Positions 43,379 through 51,280 of a stretch of 64,000 nucleotides of DNA are shown here, in pieces. Position 1 is the stretch's first letter; every line of letters starts with the position of its first letter. The notes beneath the pieces are model-generated. The model did not search any database. It was not told where the DNA came from and was given only the letters and a program-made list of their open reading frames with translations. Position numbers and translations under genes: made by a program. Location of the stretch: NCBI RefSeq assembly GCF_021246445.1, contig NZ_JAJQXW010000001.1, positions 1,940,168 to 2,004,167 on the forward strand, written 5' to 3'. The stretch is from Rhabdothermincola salaria (GTDB lineage: Bacteria > Actinomycetota > Acidimicrobiia > Acidimicrobiales > Acidimicrobilacustridaceae).

Positions 43379-44566
43379 GTGAGCCCGAACGTGAACCTGC
43401 TCGACCCGACCTGGTACGTCGACCCGTTCGACGCCTACCGCTGGCTCCGCGACGAGTCACCGGTCCACTGGGACCCGGTCCAGGAGATCTGGGGCATCTC
43501 GCGTCACGCCGACGTGCGCACCGTCGAGCACGACACCGCCGCCTTCTCCTCGCTGCCCGGCTCGCGCCCCAAGACCGACCAGCTCGACGACACCTCGATG
43601 ATCAACCGCGACGACCCGGCCCACCAGAGCCAGCGCATGGTCGTGGCCCGCCGGTTCACGCCGCGGGGGGTGCGCAGCCACGAAGACCGCGTCCGCGACC
43701 AGGTCACCGCCATCCTCGACGAGGCGTCGGCCGACGGCGGGTGCGAAGCCGTCGAATCCATCGCCTCGCGCCTGCCCGCCATGATGATCTGCGACCTGCT
43801 CGGCTACGACCACGACCTGTGGCCCAAGGTCCGCGAGTGGTCCGAGGTCACCATGTTCGAGGCCGGGCAGACCTCCCCGACCGGCGGGGGCTTCAAGTCC
43901 CAGTCCGACGCCAGCGCCAACGCGGTGCTCGACTTCGCCACCGAGACCATGAAGGTCATCGCCGCCCGTCGCGACGACCCACGCGACGACCTCATCTCGG
44001 TGTGGGCCCACACCGAGGTGCACGGCCAGCCCTGGACCGACGGCGAGATCCTCACCGAGGCCCTCCTCGTGCTCGACGGCGGCGCCGAGACCACCCGTTC
44101 GGTGATCGCCGGCATCATCGCCGAGCTGGCCCGCCGCCCCGAGCAGAGGGCCCTCCTGGCCGAGGACCCCGGGCTGTTGTCCACCACCGCGGTGGAGGAG
44201 TTCATCCGCTGGATCAGTCCCATCTCCAACATGCGCCGCACCGCCACCCGCGACACCGAGCTGCACGGCCAGACCATCCACGAGGGCGACGAGGTGCTGC
44301 TGCTCTACGGGTCGGCCAACCGCGACGAGCGCATCTTCGACCGCCCCGACGACTTCGACGTCACCCGCCCCCACAACCACCACGTGGCGTTCGGGTTCGG
44401 CACCCACTTCTGCCTTGGCGCGTCACTGGCCCGCCTCGAGCTGCGCGTGCTGTTCGAGGAGATGGTCCGCCGCTTCCCCTCCTGGAAGCTCGTCGGCCCC
44501 GAGCCGGAGATCGTGCCGGCCACCTTCACCCGCGGCTACGGCGCGGTCAACATCGAGTTCGGCTGA
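43379..44566 (+). CDS. Cytochrome P450 (second)
   Basis: This soluble P450 has 395 residues. The I-helix is LDGGAETTRS, the ExxR motif EEFIRW and the heme loop FGFGTHFCLGASLA with Cys345. It differs clearly from the P450 at 22835 in its N-terminal half, so it is not a recent duplicate. GGGGGG lies 5 bases before the GTG start at 43379. The reading frame open upstream to 43172 runs over the microprotein's 3' end and is not used. A terminator follows. It needs ferredoxin partners that are not in the window. Confidence 0.9.
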   Translation: MSPNVNLLDPTWYVDPFDAYRWLRDESPVHWDPVQEIWGISRHADVRTVEHDTAAFSSLPGSRPKTDQLDDTSMINRDDPAHQSQRMVVARRFTPRGVRSHEDRVRDQVTAILDEASADGGCEAVESIASRLPAMMICDLLGYDHDLWPKVREWSEVTMFEAGQTSPTGGGFKSQSDASANAVLDFATETMKVIAARRDDPRDDLISVWAHTEVHGQPWTDGEILTEALLVLDGGAETTRSVIAGIIAELARRPEQRALLAEDPGLLSTTAVEEFIRWISPISNMRRTATRDTELHGQTIHEGDEVLLLYGSANRDERIFDRPDDFDVTRPHNHHVAFGFGTHFCLGASLARLELRVLFEEMVRRFPSWKLVGPEPEIVPATFTRGYGAVNIEFG

Positions 44567-44589
44567 CCCCGGGGGGCGCCCCCTCGACG

Positions 44590-44612
44590 GTCGGCCCGTG
44601 CACGGGGCCGAC
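44590..44612. terminator. Bidirectional terminator between P450 and TauD-like gene
   Basis: GTCGGCCC, a 7-base loop and GGGCCGAC form a perfect 8-bp stem in the 70-base convergent gap. Confidence 0.6.
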
Positions 44613-44636
44613 GGGTGCCCGGTGCCAGCGCCTCGT

Positions 44637-45467
44637 TCAGCCGCCGGCGGCCGCCGGATCCTCGGTGACGTACCTGACGTCGGAGGCCAGACGCCCCTCC
44701 GGCGGCGGTCGGCCGTCGTCGCTCCAGGCCCAGATGCGCCAGAAGCGCCGATCCAGGTCGTGATAGGCGTCGCGGGAGTGCACCACCCGGTAGTTGTCGG
44801 CGCAGAGCGCCTCACCGGCGGCGAGGTGCACACGCGGTGCCCAGGTGCGCACCGACTCGAACACCTCGGCCACCTGGTCGATGCAGTGCTCGTGAGCCCG
44901 GGCCAGCGGGCCCGGCACCGCCCGGATGTGGTCGCGCAGCGCCACCACGATGACCTGGCGACGCCCCGACGGGGTAGTCGACACGAGGGTTCCGCGGCGC
45001 GGTGGCGCTCCCGGCGCGGTGAGGTCGACCTCGACGTCACACATGAAGCGCACCAGCTCGGCCCCGCCGGGGTCGGCGGCCAGGGCGTCGAGCACGCGAT
45101 AGGCGTCGACGACGGTCGAGGCGCCGTCCCCCTCGCTCGGTCGCTCGCACAGCAGCACCATCGTGTCGGGGCCGTCGAGGCCGTAGGTGAAGCCGTCGGT
45201 GTGCAGCGGCAGCGGCACCTCGTGGGCACCGTCGACGCGGATCTTGGGGTCCTTGTCGCCCCCTTCTCGCACCTCGACCGGCGGAGGGCCGGCACGGAGC
45301 CGGTCGCCCAGCAAGGTGGCGGCCAGGGTCGCCGCCGATGACTGCGAAGGCTCGAGCCCGGTGAGGATGCAGGCACCGACGCCGGCCACCAGTTCGGCGG
45401 CGTGGGTGGGGTCGTCCGTGCGGGACGGTTCGAGACCGGCAGCGATGGCAGCGATGGCGTCGAGCAA
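44637..45467 (-). CDS. TauD/TfdA-like Fe(II)/2-oxoglutarate dioxygenase
   Basis: This 276-residue protein has the iron ligands His and Asp in PLHTDGFTY (about residue 88) and the distal His in YRVVHSRDAY. Arg in RRFWRIWAW fits the 2-oxoglutarate carboxylate site. GEALCADNYRVVHSRDAY (read in parts) matches the family's C-terminal region. It hydroxylates or desulfonates a small substrate, which is unknown. I start at the TTG at 45467, because GAGAGG is 5 bases upstream and TACATT (45497-45502) gives a short leader. No ATG or GTG start fits the promoter. Confidence 0.78.
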   Translation of the reverse strand: MLDAIAAIAAGLEPSRTDDPTHAAELVAGVGACILTGLEPSQSSAATLAATLLGDRLRAGPPPVEVREGGDKDPKIRVDGAHEVPLPLHTDGFTYGLDGPDTMVLLCERPSEGDGASTVVDAYRVLDALAADPGGAELVRFMCDVEVDLTAPGAPPRRGTLVSTTPSGRRQVIVVALRDHIRAVPGPLARAHEHCIDQVAEVFESVRTWAPRVHLAAGEALCADNYRVVHSRDAYHDLDRRFWRIWAWSDDGRPPPEGRLASDVRYVTEDPAAAGG

Positions 45468-45496
45468 GGGAACCTCTCTCCAACGGGGCGCACGGA

Positions 45497-45502
45497 AATG
45501 TA
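45497..45502 (-). promoter_or_regulatory. -10 element of TauD-like gene
   Basis: TACATT on the minus strand predicts a leader of about 24 bases with GAGAGG before the TTG at 45467. It supports the unusual start codon. Confidence 0.5.
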
Positions 45503-45599
45503 GCCCCCAGCCACCCCCGCCCCCGTGGTCGGCCGGGCCTTCACCGCACCCACCCACCGACCGGATCGCGCCGTGTCCGACCGCGACCGGCCGGCCACG

Positions 45600-45605
45600 T
45601 ACACT
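45600..45605 (+). promoter_or_regulatory. -10 element of leaderless SnoaL-like gene
   Basis: TACACT, 8 bases, then the GTG at 45614. There is no ribosome site. Confidence 0.5.
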
Positions 45606-45613
45606 GCCGGGCC

Positions 45614-45991
45614 GTGGGGGACGACGACGCTCGAGCACTGGTCCGACGCTGGTGGAACGACGTCTGGGGCGAGGCGAACCCCGACGCCGTCGACGACATC
45701 TGCACCGACCCCTACACCCGCCACACCAGCCTGGGCACCGAGCGCATCCCTCTCGCCAAGTACAAGAAGCGCCTGGCCGAGTCGATGCACGTGATGCGCG
45801 GCGCCGAGACCACCATCGACGACCAGGTCGTGGCCGGCGACAAGGTATGGACCCGGGCCACGAGCCGCGGGGTGAACCTCAGCACCGAGAGTCGCCAGGT
45901 GCTCACGTGGATGATCGTGCACCGCATCGAGGACGGCCGCATCGCCGAGAGCTGGACCGCCGCGCTCCCCGGGGTCGAGTGGGAGTCGTGA
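45614..45991 (+). CDS. SnoaL-like ester cyclase-fold protein
   Basis: This 125-residue protein starts with GTG at 45614 by leaderless layout. The N-terminal VRRWWNDVWGEANPDAVDDI and CTDPYTRHTS are the SnoaL/polyketide-cyclase pattern, quoted in part. The C-terminal strand is TWMIVHRIEDGRIAESW, a very typical ending. It could be a cyclase, hydrolase or dehydratase. It stands alone between divergent and convergent neighbours. Confidence 0.8.
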   Translation: MGDDDARALVRRWWNDVWGEANPDAVDDICTDPYTRHTSLGTERIPLAKYKKRLAESMHVMRGAETTIDDQVVAGDKVWTRATSRGVNLSTESRQVLTWMIVHRIEDGRIAESWTAALPGVEWES

Positions 45992-46062
45992 CCGCCGGGC
46001 CCTGAGGCCCACGACACCTTCGCCGCTGGCGGACCACGACCAGCCGGCCCGCACCCGCCCGG

Positions 46063-47391
46063 TCAGCCCAGGCCGAGGACGACCTCGCGGTCGCTGAACC
46101 GGCGCCGGCGCAGCACGAAGACCACCATCACCACCAGCACCACGGCACCCATGATCACGAAGGTGGTGCGCAGCCCGATGGCGTCGGCCAGGGCGCCGAG
46201 GGGCAGGGCGGCGATGCCGAAGCCGCTGAAGCCCAGCATCACCAGCGACTGGATGCGCCCGTGGTAGTCGAAGTCGCTGAGGTTCAACAGCAGCGAGTTG
46301 GTCATGGTCTGGTAGGTGAGGCTCATGCCGCCGGTGAACATCAGCGCCACCACCGCCAGCCAGAAGAGGGGCATGAGGCCGAGGGTGATGAGGCCCACCC
46401 CGAAGCCGATGCCGGCGACGGTGACGAACCGCCAGGGGTCACGCCGTCCGCCGCTGCGGGCGGCGAAGAGCCCGAAGGCGATGGCGCCGACGGCCGAGGC
46501 CGCACTGAGCACGCCGTAGCCGGTCGACCCGGTGTCGAAGATGCCGTCGGCCACGGTGGGCAGGAAGGCCATGAACGGGTAGCCGATCATCACGATGACC
46601 AGGGAGCTGGTGACGAGCAGCGCCAGGTCCGGACGCCGGCGGACGTAGCGCAGGCCGTCGGCGAGCTCCCCCCACGGCGACCCGTGGATCCGCTCCGGGT
46701 GGGGCGGGGCGGGCGGCAGGAACACGGTGAGCACGGTGCCGAACAGGCAGAGGGCGCCGCTGGCGATGAAGACGCCCTCGAGGCCCCACGTGAAGGCGGC
46801 GATCACGATGCCGGCGATGGTGGGCCCGATGACCCGCATGCCCTCCGCCCCCATCTGGGCCAGGACGATGGCGTTGGACAGGATGCGACCGTCGACGATC
46901 TCGGCCGTGTAGGACATGCGGGCCGGCCCGAACAGGGCGAAGGCCACCGCCTGCAGGGCGCTGGCGCCCATGAGCATCCAGTACTCCACGACGTCGAGCA
47001 CCAGCGCGACGCCGATCCACATCGAGGATGCCACCAACAGCAGCTGGGACACGACGAGCACGGTGCGCTTGGGCAACCGGTCGGCGGCCACGCCTCCGAA
47101 CGGCGTGGAGATGAGCATGGCGATGCCGAACGCCAGCAGCACGCCGCCCAGCCCGGCGTTGGTGCCGGTGAGCTCGCGGGCCAGCCAGCCCCGGGCGATG
47201 GCCTGGGCGTTGACGGCCATGAACACGAACAGGCCAGAGAACCACAGCTTGCGGTAGGCCGGCACCGCCATGGCGGCGAAGGTGGACGACGCGAGGACGG
47301 GGGCGGTGGCGACGTGGTCGGCGGGCGGCGATGGGGAGGTCACGGGGTCACCGGAGACGTCCTCCACGTCGATGCCGTCCTCGCCGTCCAC
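46063..47391 (-). CDS. MFS transporter, EntS-like (MFS_3)
   Basis: This transporter has about 442 residues and twelve predicted helices. VPAYRKLWFSGLFVFMAVNAQ is its opening pattern, quoted in part. FGGVAADRLPKRTVLVVSQ is motif A and FDYHGRIQSLVMLGFSGFGI lies in the second half. These place it with EntS-like exporters, which move siderophores or drugs outward. I start at the GTG at 47391, 7 bases after TAGCAC, a near match to the leaderless layout. GTGs 8 or 16 codons later are alternatives. Confidence 0.82.
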   Translation of the reverse strand: MDGEDGIDVEDVSGDPVTSPSPPADHVATAPVLASSTFAAMAVPAYRKLWFSGLFVFMAVNAQAIARGWLARELTGTNAGLGGVLLAFGIAMLISTPFGGVAADRLPKRTVLVVSQLLLVASSMWIGVALVLDVVEYWMLMGASALQAVAFALFGPARMSYTAEIVDGRILSNAIVLAQMGAEGMRVIGPTIAGIVIAAFTWGLEGVFIASGALCLFGTVLTVFLPPAPPHPERIHGSPWGELADGLRYVRRRPDLALLVTSSLVIVMIGYPFMAFLPTVADGIFDTGSTGYGVLSAASAVGAIAFGLFAARSGGRRDPWRFVTVAGIGFGVGLITLGLMPLFWLAVVALMFTGGMSLTYQTMTNSLLLNLSDFDYHGRIQSLVMLGFSGFGIAALPLGALADAIGLRTTFVIMGAVVLVVMVVFVLRRRRFSDREVVLGLG

Positions 47392-47530
47392 CTCGCAAGT
47401 GCTATCAGGGTTGCGTCGCGGGCACGAAGCGACGACGGGGCGACCGGTGGAACGACCGGGGTGCCGGCCACGGCGCCTCGGACGTGGGAACGTGGGCGCT
47501 GACCAGCGACGGAGAAGGGTGGAGACGACG

Positions 47531-48067
47531 ATGGTGAGCGATCGCAACCCGTGGGAGCGCCCGGCGGTCATGGGATCGCTGTTGGCCGCGCTCATCGTGG
47601 TCGGCCTCGCCGTGGGCGCCTACGCCGGTTCGTCGGTCGCCGACAGCGAGCGCGACCGCCTCAGCGAGTGCGCCGCAGCCCAGATCGCTGCGCTCGACCG
47701 GGCCGCCGCCGTCACCGAGCCGATCGGCACCACCCCCGCCGCGGTCCCGGCGCCGGCGGACCTGGACACCATCGTGGTCGAGCTCACCGCCATCGGCGAC
47801 GAGCTCGAGGCCCGCTCGGTGGGCGAGTGCCGGGCCAGCAGCGACCCCGGCTTCCTGCGCCGGGTCACCCAGCTGCACCAGGCCCGCACCGACGCGGTCA
47901 CCGATCTCCGGGCCGCCGGCGAGAGCGGCGACGCGGCGGCCCAGCAGGCCGCCCTCGACCGGCTGTCGTCGGTCCGCACCGAGATCGACGTCGAGATCTG
48001 TGCCCAGCTGGGCTGCGAGAGCGAGGTCGGCCCGCCGGCGCCCTCGTCCGACCGGCCCACTGAGTGA
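47531..48067 (+). CDS. Membrane-anchored hypothetical protein
   Basis: This 178-residue protein has one N-terminal membrane helix (about 13-34) preceded by a short basic segment. The rest is Ala/Asp/Arg-rich with helical heptads (about 40-70 and 120-165), probably a short coiled coil outside the membrane. Four cysteines (SECAAAQ, GECRAS, EICAQLGC) could form disulfides. GGAG lies 6 bases before the ATG. The family is not recognised. Confidence 0.65.
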   Translation: MVSDRNPWERPAVMGSLLAALIVVGLAVGAYAGSSVADSERDRLSECAAAQIAALDRAAAVTEPIGTTPAAVPAPADLDTIVVELTAIGDELEARSVGECRASSDPGFLRRVTQLHQARTDAVTDLRAAGESGDAAAQQAALDRLSSVRTEIDVEICAQLGCESEVGPPAPSSDRPTE

Positions 48068-48118
48068 TTTCGGGCGAAACGCGGCATACTTGCTCGTTCC
48101 GTCGCTCGAAAGGCTCCC

Positions 48119-48634
48119 ATGGACTTCGCCATCGGCTCCAAGGTCATCTATCCGTCCCACGGCACGGCGGTCGTCACCGGTCGCTCCGAACGCGAGGTCG
48201 ACGGTGAGAAGGTGACCTACCTCGAGCTCTCCGTCGCCGCCGGCGAGGAGTCGTGGCGAGGTGGGGCCCTCAAGGTCTCGGTGCCCGAGGACCGCGCCGA
48301 GGACCTGGGCGTGCGCCCGGCCATCTCCGCCGACGAGGTCGACGACGTGCTGGCCGTGCTGGCCGTCACCAATGTGCGGGTGCCCACCAACTGGTCCCGC
48401 CGGTTCAAGAACCACCAGGAGAAGATGAAGTCCGGCGACATCTACGAGTGCGCCGAGGTGGTCCGCAACCTGTCGCTGCGTGAACGTTCCTCCAAGCTCT
48501 CCAGCGCCGAGAAGGCCATGCTGGGCAAGGCCCGCCACATCCTCGTCTCCGAGTTGGCGGTGTCGTGGGACTGCTCCATGGAGGACGCCGGCGACCGCAT
48601 CGACGCCGTCCTCGACGGCCTCGCCGTCGCCTGA
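48119..48634 (+). CDS. carD: CarD family RNA-polymerase-binding regulator
   Basis: This 171-residue protein has an N-terminal RNA-polymerase-interaction Tudor-like domain (FAIGSKVIYPSHGTAVV, residues 3-60) and a C-terminal helical DNA-contact domain (NWSRRFKNHQEKMKSGDIYE; SSAEKAMLGKARHILVSEL). CarD stabilises open complexes at rRNA and many other promoters. GAAAGG precedes the ATG by 5 bases. It stands alone with its own terminator. The neighbours are not the ispD/ispF pair found beside carD in mycobacteria. Confidence 0.93.
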   Translation: MDFAIGSKVIYPSHGTAVVTGRSEREVDGEKVTYLELSVAAGEESWRGGALKVSVPEDRAEDLGVRPAISADEVDDVLAVLAVTNVRVPTNWSRRFKNHQEKMKSGDIYECAEVVRNLSLRERSSKLSSAEKAMLGKARHILVSELAVSWDCSMEDAGDRIDAVLDGLAVA

Positions 48635-48655
48635 GCGACCTCGCCTGAACGACTC

Positions 48656-48688
48656 GAACGTGCCCCGGTCCCCAGCCGGGGCACGTTC
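48656..48688 (+). terminator. Terminator after carD
   Basis: GAACGTGCCCCGG, a 7-base loop and CCGGGGCACGTTC form a perfect 13-bp stem 21 bases after the stop. Confidence 0.8.
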
Positions 48689-48745
48689 ACGCCCGGCCCC
48701 ACTCGGCCACCGCTGAGGGTCGCGGGCACCAGCACCCGCACGCGA

Positions 48746-48773
48746 CGATGCCCGCCCCGAGGGGCGGGCATCG
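48746..48773 (-). terminator. Terminator after DUF4397 gene (twin of 49742)
   Basis: CGATGCCCGCCCC and GGGGCGGGCATCG pair perfectly around GA. The central 22 bases are identical to the hairpin at 49742-49769. Confidence 0.75.
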
Positions 48774-48809
48774 CTCGACGTCAGGACCGCTGAAGAGCGG
48801 AGTGGACGA

Positions 48810-49613
48810 TCAGCCGGTGAAGCGAGGCGTCACCGTTGCGGGCTGGGCCGCAGCCGTGGTGGTCGGACCGGCCGTGGTGGTGGTGGTCTCGACGGGGACC
48901 TCGCACGGATCGAGCTCGATCAGACCGGTGAAGGCGTCGGCGCCACCATCGGCGCCGCCACCCGCGTACACCAAGATGTTGAAGCCCGGGATGGTGGTGA
49001 CGTCACCGAGCGGGATGAGCACGTCGGTGGTGCCGGTGGCCACGATGGCGGCGTCCTCGACGACGAGGCCGCCCGGGACGTCGAGGATGCTCTGCGCGCC
49101 CTCTTCGAGGTCCTGGATCAGCACGGTCTGCTCACCGGCGATGGTGCCCACGACGTCGACGGTCCCGGCCGCGGCGCCGTGACGGGCCGTGATGCGACCC
49201 TCGCCCTCGGCGAAGCAGCTGGAGTCGTTGGGCCAGACGGCGATGCTGGGCTGACCCTCGCCGCTGAGCCAGACGGCAGCCACGGTGATGTCGTCGCCGG
49301 GCTCGAGGACGAGGTCGCCGCCGATGTCGGGCTCGCCCTCACAGAGCTGGTCGGCGCCGACGTAGATGGCCACCGGGATGGTGACAGCGGGGAGCGTGAG
49401 CGGTCCGAGGGTCTCACCCCAGCTGAAGTTGCCGTCGATGACCTCGCCACCGGCGCAGACCGTGACGGTGAAGGGTTCGGTCGGGGCGTCATAGGTGGCG
49501 TCGTGGACGATGGTGACCTGGGCGGTTCCACCGTCGGTCCCGGCGCCGGCGGTGGCCGGCATCAGACCCACGGCCACCAGGGCCATCACGGCCAAGAGGG
49601 CAAGGCGCTTCAT
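48810..49613 (-). CDS. Secreted DUF4397-type protein with C-terminal VTPRFTG tail
   Basis: This 267-residue protein has a signal peptide (MKRLALLAVMALVAVGLM, then ATAGA). It has two DUF4397-like beta-sandwich repeats at about 28-125 and 130-230 (QVTIVHDATYDAP; ARHGAAAGTVDVVG; IPLGDVTTIPGFNILVYAG). Cysteines are paired (VCAGG/LCEGE/SCFAEG). A Thr-rich linker, VETTTTTAGPTTTAAA, precedes the end, PATVTPRFTG. The last seven residues equal those of the propeller-like protein at 26762, with different codons for VTP. A very good AAGGAG site precedes the ATG. It is probably a cell-surface or released protein. Confidence 0.85.
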   Translation of the reverse strand: MKRLALLAVMALVAVGLMPATAGAGTDGGTAQVTIVHDATYDAPTEPFTVTVCAGGEVIDGNFSWGETLGPLTLPAVTIPVAIYVGADQLCEGEPDIGGDLVLEPGDDITVAAVWLSGEGQPSIAVWPNDSSCFAEGEGRITARHGAAAGTVDVVGTIAGEQTVLIQDLEEGAQSILDVPGGLVVEDAAIVATGTTDVLIPLGDVTTIPGFNILVYAGGGADGGADAFTGLIELDPCEVPVETTTTTAGPTTTAAAQPATVTPRFTG

Positions 49614-49676
49614 TTTTTCTCCTTGTGATCGACGCAGGGGTCCGGGCGACGGGGGCCGCACGACGCGTCGGGCGAG

Positions 49677-49682
49677 AGACTA
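49677..49682 (-). promoter_or_regulatory. -10 element of DUF4397 gene
   Basis: TAGTCT on the minus strand predicts a leader of about 57 bases ending in AAGGAG before the ATG at 49613. Confidence 0.45.
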
Positions 49683-49741
49683 GACGAGATCGTGTCGCGG
49701 GTCACGGGTTTCTGCGGCACCGTCACCGGCGTGCTACGCGA

Positions 49742-49769
49742 CGGTGCCCGCCCCGAGGGGCGGGCACCG
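49742..49769 (-). terminator. Terminator after peroxiredoxin gene (twin of 48746)
   Basis: CGGTGCCCGCCCC and GGGGCGGGCACCG pair perfectly around GA. The core matches the hairpin at 48746. Confidence 0.75.
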
Positions 49770-49807
49770 GAGCACGATCAGACAGGGAGCTCTCGGACAG
49801 AGTGCCC

Positions 49808-50290
49808 TCAGAGGCGCTCGAGGACCGCCGAGCAGGAGCTGACCTCGATGCCGCCGCCCTCCTCGACGTCGAGGTTGGTGACGACGCCGTCCTCGATGAT
49901 GGCGGCGTAGCGACGCGACCGGGTGCCGAGGCCGAAGCCGCTGCCGTCCATCACCAGGCCCATGGCCTCGGTGAAGGCGCCGTTGCCGTCGGCGAGCATG
50001 ACGATGTCCTCGCCGACGCCCTGGTCGTCGCCCCAGGCGTCCATCACGAAGGCGTCGTTGACCGCCACGCACACGATCTTGTCGACGCCCTTGCCCTTGA
50101 CCTGCGAGGCGGCCTCGACGAAGCCGGGCAGGTGGACCTTGGAGCAGCCGGGCGTGAACGCACCCGGAACCGCGAAGAGCACGACCTTGCCCTCGCCGAG
50201 CAGCTCGCCGGTCTGCACCTTCTGCGGGCCCTGCTCGCCCATCACGTGCGCTTCGACGTCGGGAACCTTGTCACCAGTGGAGATAGCCAT
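49808..50290 (-). CDS. Peroxiredoxin (Prx5-type)
   Basis: This 160-residue thiol peroxidase has the peroxidatic motif PGAFTPGCSKVHLPGF with Cys49. A second cysteine is near the C-terminus in SSCSAVL (Cys153), which could resolve the sulfenic acid. VNDAFVMDAWG is diagnostic of the Prx5 group. It reduces hydrogen peroxide and alkyl peroxides in the cytosol. TATGTT lies 6 bases before the ATG at 50290, so it is leaderless. The longer in-frame upstream extension is shadow. Confidence 0.9.
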   Translation of the reverse strand: MAISTGDKVPDVEAHVMGEQGPQKVQTGELLGEGKVVLFAVPGAFTPGCSKVHLPGFVEAASQVKGKGVDKIVCVAVNDAFVMDAWGDDQGVGEDIVMLADGNGAFTEAMGLVMDGSGFGLGTRSRRYAAIIEDGVVTNLDVEEGGGIEVSSCSAVLERL

Positions 50291-50296
50291 GTCGCG

Positions 50297-50302
50297 AACA
50301 TA
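50297..50302 (-). promoter_or_regulatory. -10 element of leaderless peroxiredoxin gene
   Basis: TATGTT, 6 bases, then the ATG at 50290 on the minus strand. This is one of the clearest cases in the window. Confidence 0.65.
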
Positions 50303-50376
50303 GGACAGCCGCACGGGCGCTCGCGCCCCGGGCGGCCAGGAAACCCCGGGACGTCCGACCACCCGCCCAGGCGGGC

Positions 50377-51219
50377 TCAGACCTCGAAGCGCCACCCGTC
50401 GCCGTCGGCCACGATGCGGCCGGCGCTGGGGGCGGCGTAGTGCGTGCCGATGACCAGGGTCCCCTGGTCGCCGTGCTCGGCGATCAGGCGGCGACGCGAC
50501 GCCGCACCCATGGTGGCGTCCCAATCGGCGGTCATGCCCCAGTCGGGTTCGGCCCACTGCACCGGGTGGTGGGTGGCGTCGCCGGTGATGAGGGCCCGCT
50601 CCCCGCCGGACTCGATGAGGACCGAGACGTGGCCCGGCGAGTGGCCCGGGGTGGGCACCAAGCGCACCTCGCCGGTGAGGCGGTGGTCGGCGTCGACGAG
50701 GTCGGCCTGACCGGCCTCGACCACGGGGGTGACGGTGTCACCGCAGTTGAGGGCGTAGCCGCCGGGCTCGGCCATCCAGTGCTCGTACTCCGAGCGGCAG
50801 AACAGGTAGCGGGCGTTGGTGAAGGTGGGCACCCACCGGTCCCCCTCGAGGCGGGTGTTCCACCCCACGTGGTCGAAGTGCAGGTGGGTGCAGCACACGA
50901 CATCGATGGTGTCGACGGCGAAGCCGGCCGCGGCCAGGCGGTCGGGGAAGTCGGCCGGTCCTCGCAGGCCGTCGAGACCAGGGATGGCTCGATCGCCGAC
51001 GCAGGTGTCGACCATGATGCTCAGCCCCTCGCTCTGCACCACCAGGGCGTGGATCGACAGCTCGGTCGTGCCGTCGGCGTCGGCGAAGTGCGGGGCCAAC
51101 CACCCCAGGTGCGGGGCCAGGGCCTCCGGCGTCGCCGCCGGCACCAGCCCGCTGATGGGCAGTGTCTGCTCGAGCTCGACCACCTTGGTGACGACGACGT
51201 CGCCGATCTGCCAGCGCAT
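50377..51219 (-). CDS. MBL-fold metallo-hydrolase
   Basis: This 280-residue protein has the zinc motif THLHFDHVG (about residue 112), followed by PGHSPGHVSV, TGDATHHPVQ and a late GTHYAAPS. It matches quorum-quenching-lactonase-like and AttM-like MBL hydrolases by length and layout. The substrate is unknown. A GGGGGGAG site precedes the ATG. It is downstream of the K+ channel gene on the same strand, with 61 bases between. Confidence 0.87.
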   Translation of the reverse strand: MRWQIGDVVVTKVVELEQTLPISGLVPAATPEALAPHLGWLAPHFADADGTTELSIHALVVQSEGLSIMVDTCVGDRAIPGLDGLRGPADFPDRLAAAGFAVDTIDVVCCTHLHFDHVGWNTRLEGDRWVPTFTNARYLFCRSEYEHWMAEPGGYALNCGDTVTPVVEAGQADLVDADHRLTGEVRLVPTPGHSPGHVSVLIESGGERALITGDATHHPVQWAEPDWGMTADWDATMGAASRRRLIAEHGDQGTLVIGTHYAAPSAGRIVADGDGWRFEV

Positions 51220-51280
51220 GGATGTGCTCCCCCCTCGTGTCCGTGCCCCGACGGTGTAGCGCGCCGGCGGCCGGCGTGCC

